A stretch of DNA of 7,702 nucleotides from Bog-756 sp050011635 (GTDB lineage: Bacteria > Actinomycetota > Acidimicrobiia > Acidimicrobiales > RAAP-2): the NCBI GenBank assembly GCA_050011635.1, contig JBEKIU010000186.1, positions 1 through 7,702 on the forward strand, read 5' to 3'. The notes beneath the pieces are model-generated. The model worked only from the letters and a program-made list of their open reading frames with translations, did not search any database and had not been told where the DNA came from. The translations under genes were made by a program, and so were the position numbers. Positions 1-5,548 of this stretch are shown here, one piece after another; position 1 is the stretch's first letter; every line of letters begins with the position of its first letter.

Positions 1-311
1 ACGACCTTGCGGACCCGATGGCGACCCTTGGCCTTTTTCTTCGTCCGGTGCCGGCCCCCCTTGCCGTTGTCCGATTGCTGCATCTGTTGGCCGAGCGCGG
101 ACAGGCCTGCCTCGTTGGCCACCGGCGTGGTGTTCCCGGCCTTTTTCGTACTCGACCTCGAATGGCTCCCGGTTTTGGTGCCACGAGCCTTTCTCTCCTG
201 CTCTTTCATCAGGTCCCCGAGGCCATCCAGTCCGCCCGGAACGTACGGGGAGTCGGGTGAGCCCTGGGCAACGGGATCGAAGGCGCGCCCGAGTTGACCG
301 GGTTCACTCAT
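1..311 (-). CDS. Hypothetical small basic protein, 3' end beyond window
   Basis: This is an open minus-strand frame beginning MSEPGQLGRAFDPVAQ at the ATG at 311-309. About 103 codons are visible with no stop before the window edge, so the C-terminus is missing. Three parts can be seen. An acidic-to-neutral N-terminus (residues 1-35) ends in a Gly/Leu-rich stretch, GGLDGLGDLMKEQ. A polar Ser/Thr/Lys stretch follows (about 36-62). After a short helical segment (LSALGQQMQQ, about 70-79) the visible part ends in a strongly basic Lys/Arg/His/Gly-rich tail. The basic tail would suit nucleic-acid binding, but no family is recognisable. A -10-like hexamer lies 9 nt upstream of the ATG and there is no Shine-Dalgarno sequence, which fits a leaderless or nearly leaderless mRNA. 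The gene is divergent from the cyclase gene across about 50 bp. The coding call rests on the open frame, plausible composition and promoter; function is unknown. Confidence 0.6.
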   Translation of the reverse strand, partial: MSEPGQLGRAFDPVAQGSPDSPYVPGGLDGLGDLMKEQERKARGTKTGSHSRSSTKKAGNTTPVANEAGLSALGQQMQQSDNGKGGRHRTKKKAKGRHRVRKV

Positions 312-319
312 AGGCCAGA

Positions 320-325
320 AGCGTA
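320..325 (-). promoter_or_regulatory. Candidate -10 box (TACGCT) for the left-edge gene
   Basis: On the minus strand this reads TACGCT, matching the actinobacterial TANNNT -10 pattern. Its last T lies 9 nt before the ATG at 311, so transcription would start at or within about 2 nt of the start codon. No -35 element is clear. This is inference from pattern and spacing only. Confidence 0.35.
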
Positions 326-362
326 GCAACGGTGGCTGTCGAGGTGGTGCCACGGCGCCGCC

Positions 363-1553
363 GTGTCCCGGGCGCGATCCCTGCTGGACCGGGTATTCCG
401 GCCCGCCGAACGGTCTTCCGGTGGACGGATCGGCACGGTCCGCCGAGGCGTGGTAACCAGTGCATCGGTGGAAACAGAGGAACTCATCGCCCTCGGGGTG
501 TACGACCCCGACGCCGCGAATGCCGAGGTGCGACTGGAGCTCCTTTCCTTGGTGACCGCGTTGGGCGCAACCGCCGAGGAACTGATCACGTTCAAGGACA
601 CGCTGCCCGCCCTTGCCGGCGTGCTGGCCATCCGGGGCGGGCCGCCGCTGACCCTCGAGCAGGTCGCGCAGCGGTCAGGTCTCACTCCCACCGAGGTGCG
701 GACGCTGGCCCGGACGTCCGGGATCCCCGACCCCGAGCCGGATGTGCCCATCTTCACCCCGGGATTCGTGGACTTCGCCTCACGCATGGCCGAGGTGACC
801 GATGTCTTCGGTGAGGATGCCACCAGCCAGCTGATCCGGGTGTTCGGACTGGCCATGTCACGCATCGCCGATGCGGTGATCTCGTCCTTCCTGGTCAATG
901 TGGCCCCAGGCGCCCAGCGCCAGGATCCGGTCGGCCTCGGCGTGGCCCGGGCCAACGTGGAAGCTGCGTACCTGCTCCCCTTCGTCGCCCCCGCGCTCGA
1001 CGCACTCCTCCGTCAGCACCTGTTGATCGCCAGGCGTTTGACGGCGACGGACGCAGACATCATCGGCTTCGAGACCCGTCAGCTGGTCGTGGCCTTCGTG
1101 GACCTGGTCGGCTCGACGGAACTGGGTGAGAGGCTCGACATGAGTGAGCTCGGGGCGACGCTGAGCGACTTCGAGCACATCGCCACCGAGACGATCACCG
1201 AGGGGGGCGGCCGGGTCGTCAAGCTCATCGGGGACGAGATCATGTTCACCGCGCCGGATGCGTTTGCCGGAGCTTCGATCGCCATCGACCTGGCCGATGC
1301 CTTCGACGACCACCCGACGGTCCCGCAGGTGCGCGCCGGACTGGCCAGTGGAGCGGTGATGCTTCGCGATGGCGACGTCTTCGGACCGGTGGTGAACCTC
1401 GCCAGTCGCGCCGCCAAGGTGGCTGGACCGGCGGAGGTCGTCACCACCGCCGATGTCGCCATCGACGCGGGGCTGCCCCACGAGTCCTTGGGACCCCACC
1501 ATCTCAGTGGAATCCCCGGTGACGTCGAGCTCTACCGGCTCGTCCGCAACTGA
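363..1553 (+). CDS. Class III adenylate cyclase with Rv1264-like N-terminal regulatory domain
   Basis: Predicted soluble 396-residue adenylate cyclase making cAMP from ATP. The C-terminal half (about 238-396) is a class III catalytic domain with all canonical residues in one chain: metal-binding Asp247 (FVDLVGST) and Asp291, adenine-selecting Lys287 (VKLIGDE) and Asp338 (GDVFG), and transition-state Asn345 and Arg349 (NLASR). It could therefore work as a homodimer with two active sites. The N-terminal part (about 38-190) resembles, from memory, the helical pH-sensing autoinhibitory domain of Mycobacterium tuberculosis Rv1264 (397 aa), including the segment TLEQVAQRSGLTPTEV and an amphipathic helix before the catalytic domain. 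The GTG at 363 is the first GTG/ATG start in frame after a stop at 324-326, but it has no clear ribosome-binding site. GTGs at 450 and 468 would remove a basic N-terminus and keep the recognisable domain, so the true start may be one of these. The pH response is inferred by homology only. Confidence 0.92.
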   Translation: MSRARSLLDRVFRPAERSSGGRIGTVRRGVVTSASVETEELIALGVYDPDAANAEVRLELLSLVTALGATAEELITFKDTLPALAGVLAIRGGPPLTLEQVAQRSGLTPTEVRTLARTSGIPDPEPDVPIFTPGFVDFASRMAEVTDVFGEDATSQLIRVFGLAMSRIADAVISSFLVNVAPGAQRQDPVGLGVARANVEAAYLLPFVAPALDALLRQHLLIARRLTATDADIIGFETRQLVVAFVDLVGSTELGERLDMSELGATLSDFEHIATETITEGGGRVVKLIGDEIMFTAPDAFAGASIAIDLADAFDDHPTVPQVRAGLASGAVMLRDGDVFGPVVNLASRAAKVAGPAEVVTTADVAIDAGLPHESLGPHHLSGIPGDVELYRLVRN

Positions 1554-1557
1554 GCGG

Positions 1558-1572
1558 CCCGCAACGAGCGGG
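1558..1572. terminator. Small hairpin between convergent genes
   Basis: CCCGC (1558-1562) and GCGGG (1568-1572) form a 5-bp GC stem around the loop AACGA. It lies exactly in the 19-bp gap between the cyclase stop codon and the stop codon of the convergent minus-strand gene. There is no T-tract, so it is not a classical intrinsic terminator. Its position suits a bidirectional transcript end, but such a short GC stem can arise by chance in this background. Confidence 0.3.
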
Positions 1573-2187
1573 TCAAGGCGGATCCCGCCGAGCCCAGTCA
1601 CGCCGGTCCATCACGGTGAGAATGCTGGCGTGGACGATCGTCAGCTGTTCCTCGCAGGCGGCGATGTCACGGGCCAGCTCCTCCAGCTCGGCCACCCCTC
1701 CGGGGAAGAGATCGGCTCGGGCCCCGCGTTTGGCCTTCTGACTCATCATGTCCCAGGCGGACGGACCACCCGCCCCCGACGTCAGCGACCAGGCACTGTG
1801 TACGGCCTCGTTGCGCCGCCGCCGGAACTTGTTCGCGCTCCTCCTCCAGACCCTGAAGTCCGCCAGCTCGCCGGTGGTGTCGTCCCCGTACGACGAGAGC
1901 AGGGACTCGATGGTCTCCCACACGTTCTCCACGCGCTGGCCGGCCACCACCGCCCGGGCCAAGGCCTCGTCGCGGCTTCCGACCAGGCTCATGAGCACGA
2001 GCCCGGAGGCAATCTCGATGAGCGACCAGTTGGCGGCGATCCGTCCGAGGGCCCGATGGAGCTCGTCTTCGTCGCTCCCCTCTTGCTTCTCAGGCGTTCC
2101 GGTGCCCGAGGTCTTCGATCTGCCGGAGAAGCGGAGGACCCTGTTGCTCCCGGTGAATGGGATGATGCTCCTGACCTGTCGCCTCAT
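1573..2187 (-). CDS. Hypothetical helical protein with RNExxH motif, possibly HEPN-like
   Basis: A 204-residue soluble protein of unknown function. Residues 1-42 are basic and low in complexity, probably disordered. The core (43-195) looks all-helical: LHRALGRIAANWSLIEIASGLVL, then AVVAGQRVENVWETIESLL, then a basic helix FRVWRRSANKFRRRRNEAVHSAW (about 111-133), then a C-terminal helical hairpin (167-192). The motif Arg125-Asn126-Glu-Ala-Val-His130, followed by Ser-x-Trp, fits the R-x4-6-H pattern of HEPN RNases and sits after several helices, as in HEPN folds. It also resembles conserved RNxxxHSxW motifs in uncharacterised actinobacterial and proteobacterial proteins. Nuclease activity is not implied without structural support. 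The ATG at 2187 is the first in frame but has no evident Shine-Dalgarno sequence, so the start is uncertain. The gene is convergent with the cyclase, with no antitoxin-like partner adjacent in the window. Confidence 0.75.
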   Translation of the reverse strand: MRRQVRSIIPFTGSNRVLRFSGRSKTSGTGTPEKQEGSDEDELHRALGRIAANWSLIEIASGLVLMSLVGSRDEALARAVVAGQRVENVWETIESLLSSYGDDTTGELADFRVWRRSANKFRRRRNEAVHSAWSLTSGAGGPSAWDMMSQKAKRGARADLFPGGVAELEELARDIAACEEQLTIVHASILTVMDRRDWARRDPP

Positions 2188-2311
2188 GATGGAACGACCC
2201 GGGGAGCGGGCGTCCTCAGCCTCCCCCGTGTGGCGCCGTCGTTGGCCAGCTTCTGGATCGGGTGCCGGCGGGACCGGGCGCGGTCCGGCGCGGTTGCGTG
2301 CCTTCCGGCGT

Positions 2312-2812
2312 TCAGATCTTGATCTTCCCCTGGCTGACGACGGCCACGGTGTGCGGGGACGCGGTCAAGCTGTAGATGCAGAGGGTGGCCTTGATCGTCC
2401 CGCCGATCATGCCGACCGTCGAGGTGCCCAGGGAACGGACGTATCCCGCCTCGATCACCATCCGCTCCTTCGAGTACTTCGGCCTGGTCGTGCAGGTGTT
2501 GCCGGATCCCCGGAGCACTTTGTAGTCGGGGACCAAGCTGCTCCGCCTCCCGTCGGCCCAGGTGATGCTCCACGTGGACATGACGAACGTCCCATGGGTG
2601 GGCGACGCCCCGGCCTCGTGGGCGACCGCCCCGGTGCCGGTGCAGTGGGACAGCAGCTGGCTCGCTCCGCTCCCTGAGAGTGCCGTACAGGTGACCGTGA
2701 GTGGTAACTCCGCCGCGGTAGCCCCGCCCGGGATGAGCGAGGCTGACATGAAGGCAGCCGAAACGGTCAGCGCCGTACACGTCATGAGTCGGAAAAGAAG
2801 CTGGTGACGCAT
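2312..2812 (-). CDS. Secreted hypothetical protein with four mature cysteines
   Basis: A 166-residue protein with a clear Sec signal peptide: basic start (MRHQ..R), hydrophobic core about residues 9-28, and a likely signal peptidase I cleavage near AxA at 31-34 (GGATAAEL). There is no lipobox. The mature part (about 132 residues) is rich in Thr, Ser, Gly and Val and looks like a beta-sheet protein. Cysteines at 42, 57, 107 and 145 could make two disulfides, most simply 42-57 and 107-145. Recurrent patterns such as LTVTCTALSG, HCTGTGAV, ITWADGR and TIKATLCIY recall small secreted actinobacterial proteins of unknown function; I cannot name a family. A G-rich stretch ending GGGGGAAATC before the ATG may serve as ribosome-binding site. 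The stop-proximal side is 124 bp from the start of the next minus-strand gene, so co-transcription is possible but not evident. Confidence 0.8.
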   Translation of the reverse strand: MRHQLLFRLMTCTALTVSAAFMSASLIPGGATAAELPLTVTCTALSGSGASQLLSHCTGTGAVAHEAGASPTHGTFVMSTWSITWADGRRSSLVPDYKVLRGSGNTCTTRPKYSKERMVIEAGYVRSLGTSTVGMIGGTIKATLCIYSLTASPHTVAVVSQGKIKI

Positions 2813-2835
2813 GATTTCCCCCCAGGTGCCCTCTC

Positions 2836-2855
2836 GTGGAGTCTGCCGGCTCCAC
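2836..2855. other. Inverted repeat in the 5' leader of the secreted-protein gene
   Basis: GTGGAG (2836-2841) and CTCCAC (2850-2855) form a perfect 6-bp stem with an 8-nt loop. It lies 24 bp upstream of the minus-strand ATG at 2812 and downstream of the candidate -10 box, so it would be in the leader RNA. It could be an operator or an RNA hairpin, or it could be chance. Confidence 0.3.
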
Positions 2856-2875
2856 CATCATGTCCGTTGTCTCCA

Positions 2876-2881
2876 AGTGTA
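2876..2881 (-). promoter_or_regulatory. Candidate -10 box (TACACT) for the secreted-protein gene
   Basis: On the minus strand this reads TACACT, fitting TANNNT. It predicts transcription starting near 2869, giving a leader of about 57 nt before the ATG at 2812. No convincing -35 was found. The 2813-3018 region separates two divergent genes, so a promoter in this direction is expected here. Confidence 0.35.
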
Positions 2882-3006
2882 TCTCCTCTCGAGCGCGTGC
2901 GGCGTCGGAACTCCGCCCACGGAGTGCATCGATCCCGCTGCCGATTCACTCCCACGGTGCCGACCGACGTCCACGGTACCGATCGGGCCCGTTCTACCGA
3001 AATTCT

Positions 3007-3012
3007 TAACAT
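3007..3012 (+). promoter_or_regulatory. Candidate -10 box (TAACAT) of the redox operon
   Basis: TAACAT fits the TANNNT -10 pattern. A start seven nucleotides after its last T falls exactly on the A of the ATG at 3019, the geometry of a leaderless actinobacterial gene. No -35 match is seen 17-18 bp upstream. This is the only promoter-like element found immediately before the five-gene operon. Confidence 0.45.
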
Positions 3013-3018
3013 CGCGTC

Positions 3019-3441
3019 ATGTCGACGTCAGAATCGATCCGTACCCTGGGAGGCATGAGCGTCGAGAGTCAGTCCCGGCAGTGGACGGATCCGCCGCACG
3101 GCGCCTCCGACCATCGGGCTCGCAGTCAACGCGATGCCGCCCTCCAGCGGGTCAGGTCTATCACCAAGGCCATCGCATTGGCATCGGTGGCGGGTGTGGT
3201 GGCCATCGGGATCTATGTGAGCCGGGCCGTGCCCCGGCACTCGACGACCCCGGCGAGCACAGGCGCGGGAAGCACGGGCGCGGGCACGGTCGGCGCGGGC
3301 ACGGGCGCGGGCGGTTCGGCCGCCGGGAGCGCCCCGGCGGGTCCGGCCACGGGGGCCCAGCAACCGAGCAACCTGTCACCCCCGGACAACCCTCCCGCCC
3401 AGACACAGCAGCAGGCGCCCGTGGTCAGTGGCGCAACGTGA
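3019..3441 (+). CDS. Single-pass membrane protein with disordered tail ending in SGAT
   Basis: First gene of the redox operon; 140 residues from the ATG at 3019, or 128 from the ATG at 3055. Numbering below is for 3055. Residues 1-37 are polar and Arg-rich (RARSQRDAALQRVRSITK). One transmembrane helix follows (about 38-58, AIALASVAGVVAIGIYVSRA). By the positive-inside rule the N-terminus is cytoplasmic and the rest outside. Residues 62-120 are a low-complexity Gly/Ala/Ser/Thr then Pro/Gln-rich linker with no folded domain. The chain ends APVVSGAT. The final Ser-Gly-Ala-Thr equals the core of the ApbE flavinylation motif (D-g-x-S/T-G-A-T/S), though the usual Asp six residues before the acceptor Thr is a Pro here. 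The stop overlaps apbE by 4 bp. Start choice: 3019 matches a leaderless promoter, while 3055 has GGGAGG only 1 nt away. A structural or linker role without flavin remains possible. Confidence 0.8.
   Translation: MSTSESIRTLGGMSVESQSRQWTDPPHGASDHRARSQRDAALQRVRSITKAIALASVAGVVAIGIYVSRAVPRHSTTPASTGAGSTGAGTVGAGTGAGGSAAGSAPAGPATGAQQPSNLSPPDNPPAQTQQQAPVVSGAT
3262..3311 (+). repeat. Imperfect tandem repeat encoding the Gly/Ala linker
   Basis: The octamer GGCGCGGG occurs four times, starting at 3262, 3277, 3292 and 3304, giving periods of 15, 15 and 12 bp. It encodes recurrent Gly-Ala-Gly units (STGAG, TVGAG, TGAG) in the linker of the small membrane protein. All periods are multiples of three, so the linker can lengthen or shorten by slippage without breaking the frame. 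Confidence 0.65.
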
Positions 3442-4442
3442 GCGCGACCGCCGTCGGGGTGGGCCGGCGCTCGCGTCTCGGTGTCTACCGCTCGGCGGTG
3501 TGGTCGACCCGGGTGGACCTGGTGGTGACCGACCCTCACAAGGTGGTGGCCGCCACTGAGCTTCTCCAGGTGGTGTTGGCCCGCGTGGAGGCAGTGGCCA
3601 GCCGGTTCCGCCCGGACTCCGAGGTCAACGTCCTGCACGCCGCGGCCGGTTCGGGGAGGCCGGTCCCCGTCAGTGCCGACCTGCTCGACTCGGTGACCAT
3701 CGCCCTGCGTGCGGCGCGCCTGACGGACGGTGCCGTCGATCCGACCGTGGGCGCATCCATGTGCCGCATCGGCTACGACCGGGATTTCTCCGCCGTGATG
3801 CAAGGGGTGCCCGGTGACCTTCCCGAGCCGGGTCCGGTCGCCGGCTGGAGATCGGTGTCCGTCGATGCCGGGCGGTCGACGGTGGCACTGCCCGCCGGTG
3901 TCGTGCTCGACCTCGGCGCCACGGCCAAGGCCTGGGCCGCCGACCTGGCCGCCACCTCGATCGCATCACACCTGCACTGCGGCGTCCTGGTGTCGCTGGG
4001 CGGGGATGTCGCAGTGTGTGGATCGGCCCCGGAGGGCGGCTTCAGCATCGGTATCGCCGACGTCTGTGGTGATGCCGAGGCGCCGGTGACCGTGGCCGTT
4101 GCCTCGGGGGGCCTGGCCACGTCAGGGATCGGAAAACGGCACTGGACGGTCGGCGGACTCCCGGTGCACCACCTGATCGACCCTTCCACCGGTCTGCCGG
4201 TGGACAGCCCGTGGAAGACCGTGTCGGTGGCCGCCGCGTCCTGCGTCGATGCCAACACGGCATCGACGGCGGCGATGGTCATGGGCCGGTCGGCGGTCTC
4301 CTGGCTCGGGGAGCAGCGTCTCCCGTCCCGGCTCGTCGGGCTGGACGGCACCACGGTGGCCGTCGCCGGCTGGCCCGACGAGACCACCGACGCGGCCCGC
4401 ACGGGCGGCCGACCGTCGCCGTCCTTGGGGTCGCGTCGATGA
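3438..4442 (+). CDS. apbE: FAD:protein FMN transferase (ApbE)
   Basis: A 334-residue flavin transferase that moves FMN from FAD onto a Ser/Thr of a target protein through a phosphoester, using Mg2+. Family landmarks appear in order: RFRPDSEVNVLHAA (57-70), the TDGAVDPTVG block (96-105), DLGATAKAWAADLAA (158-172; family DLGGIAKGYAVD), VSLGGDVAVCG (185-195), LATSGIG (226-232), HHLIDPSTGLPV (244-255), and the metal-site region with Asp271 and a downstream Thr (CVDANTASTAAMVMG, 269-283). Length is normal for the family. The GTG at 3438 overlaps the upstream stop as GTGA, and the recognisable domain begins soon after it (YRSAVWSTRVDLVVTDP). The frame stays open far upstream but that part reads as another gene. 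There is no signal peptide or lipobox, unlike many bacterial ApbE proteins, so it appears cytoplasmic. Neighbours make an operon-encoded acceptor likely. Confidence 0.93.
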   Translation: MSATAVGVGRRSRLGVYRSAVWSTRVDLVVTDPHKVVAATELLQVVLARVEAVASRFRPDSEVNVLHAAAGSGRPVPVSADLLDSVTIALRAARLTDGAVDPTVGASMCRIGYDRDFSAVMQGVPGDLPEPGPVAGWRSVSVDAGRSTVALPAGVVLDLGATAKAWAADLAATSIASHLHCGVLVSLGGDVAVCGSAPEGGFSIGIADVCGDAEAPVTVAVASGGLATSGIGKRHWTVGGLPVHHLIDPSTGLPVDSPWKTVSVAAASCVDANTASTAAMVMGRSAVSWLGEQRLPSRLVGLDGTTVAVAGWPDETTDAARTGGRPSPSLGSRR

Positions 4443-5548
4443 GTCCCGCCACCCTCCAATTGGCCACGGCCACTGGCGGCAAGGCACTTTGGTACCTGAC
4501 CCGGGCCACCGGGGTGGTGGCGCTGGTCCTCCTGACGGCAAGCGTGGTGATGGGCGTGGTCGCCGCTGTCGGGTGGGCCACCGAACGCTGGCCCCGCTTC
4601 CTCTCCCAGGGCGTGCACCGCAACGTGTCTCTGTTCTGCATCGTATTCGTCGCCCTTCACGTGGTCACGACGGTGAGCGATGGGTATGTCCCCATCGGTT
4701 TCGCCAGCGCGTTCCTCCCCTTCCTCACCCCGTACCGGCCGATCTGGATCGGCCTCGGAGCCCTCGGGTTCGACCTCTTGCTGGTCGTGCTGGTCACCAG
4801 CGCACTCCGGCACCGCATCGGCTATTCGTCCTGGCGGTTCGTCCACTGGCTGGCCTACCTGTGCTGGCCGATCGCTGTCTTCCACAGCCTGGGGAGCGGT
4901 TCGGACGCGTCGCTCCCGTTCGTCCTGGCCATCGACGCGGTCTGTGGGGTGGCCGTGCTGGCCGCCGTCGCCTGCCGCCTGGCCACGGGCCGGACCTTCC
5001 CGGTCGGCCGCCGGGCGGCGGCCGCGGTGGGAGTGGTGGTGGCGCTGATGGGCATGGTCGTGTTCGCGGCCGTCGGTCCACTGCGCCCCGGCTGGTCGCA
5101 TCGTGCGGGAACATCGCAGGCGTTGTTGGCCCAGCTGGCTCGGAGGTACGCCGCGCCCGCCGGGGGCACCGCGGCCACACCATCGGGCCGTGGCGCCGTC
5201 GCAGTGCCGTCGACCCCGTTCACCTACGGACTCAGCGGCTCGGTGTCGACCACGGCTCCGGATGCGCAGGGAAGGGCGCAGGCGACCTTGACCATGCAGG
5301 TGCAGGACCCGTCGGCCACTCCCCTGGTCGTAGTCCTGGACGGCATCGCCGACCAGGGCGGGGGCATCGCCATGTCCTCGGGTTCGGTGACCTTCGGCGG
5401 GTACCAGGGTGTGGTGACATCGCTCAGCGGGAACACCATCGGGGCATCGGTTGCGGCACCGAGCCCGCAGGCATTGACGATGACCGTCAACATCAACCAG
5501 AACGCGAACACCGTGTCCGGCTCGGTGACAGGAGCGCCAGGCCGGTGA
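4439..5548 (+). CDS. Ferric-reductase-like transmembrane b-haem protein with C-terminal beta domain
   Basis: A 369-residue integral membrane protein. Six helices lie at about 19-44, 59-80, 102-121, 133-151, 159-181 and 193-213. Two His pairs, His60/His74 and His136/His149, give the spacing expected for two stacked b-haems in the ferric-reductase/NOX-like transmembrane domain. There is no C-terminal FAD/NAD(P)H-binding domain as in classical ferric reductases or NADPH oxidases, so electrons must come from partners, here plausibly the ferredoxin and NuoF-like protein. Positive charges in the loops at 49-61, 122-133 and 180-192 suggest both termini face outside. Residues about 215-258 are a linker. 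Residues 259-366 are a Ser/Thr/Gly/Val-rich beta-type domain (TYGLSGSVSTT, LTMQVQDPSATPLVVVLDG, SGSVTFGGYQGVV, LTMTVNIN). Similar haem proteins with such tails occur in other actinobacteria, from memory. It starts with an ATGA overlap with apbE and ends with a GTGA overlap. Confidence 0.88.
   Translation: MSPATLQLATATGGKALWYLTRATGVVALVLLTASVVMGVVAAVGWATERWPRFLSQGVHRNVSLFCIVFVALHVVTTVSDGYVPIGFASAFLPFLTPYRPIWIGLGALGFDLLLVVLVTSALRHRIGYSSWRFVHWLAYLCWPIAVFHSLGSGSDASLPFVLAIDAVCGVAVLAAVACRLATGRTFPVGRRAAAAVGVVVALMGMVVFAAVGPLRPGWSHRAGTSQALLAQLARRYAAPAGGTAATPSGRGAVAVPSTPFTYGLSGSVSTTAPDAQGRAQATLTMQVQDPSATPLVVVLDGIADQGGGIAMSSGSVTFGGYQGVVTSLSGNTIGASVAAPSPQALTMTVNINQNANTVSGSVTGAPGR

Noticed and set aside
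3016..3030. Two GTCA tetramers 11 bp apart near the operon start, as a second regulator site
   Set aside because: Only four bases match each time, they overlap the coding start, and they lie downstream of the likely -10 box. The chance of such a match is high.
2811..3437. Upstream in-frame extension of apbE starting at 2811
   Set aside because: It runs through the divergent intergenic region and the small membrane protein gene in another frame, giving Arg/Gly-rich text without similarity to ApbE. ApbE similarity begins just after the GTG at 3438.
3370..3500. A frameshifted FMN-binding domain that once surrounded the SGAT motif
   Set aside because: Neither the upstream sequence (Pro/Gln-rich linker) nor the other frames downstream show FMN-binding-domain patterns, and apbE starts at once. 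The tail looks intact, not truncated by a recent frameshift.
3773..5101. Long minus-strand open frame (442 codons) opposite apbE and the haem-protein gene
   Set aside because: Its translation is low-complexity, rich in Arg, Pro, Gly, His and Asp with no domain, as expected opposite high-GC coding DNA. The plus strand holds well-recognised protein families.
4249..5544. Upstream in-frame extension of the NuoF-like gene, giving an 877-residue protein
   Set aside because: The extra part is out of frame with the haem-protein gene and reads as Arg/Pro/Gly-rich noise. The GTG at 5545 gives a normal NuoF-like start and a 4-bp overlap.
5533..5545. C-terminal Thr-Gly-Ala-Pro of the haem protein as a second flavinylation site
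   Set aside because: The ApbE motif needs Thr or Ser at the acceptor position after Gly-Ala; here it is Pro.
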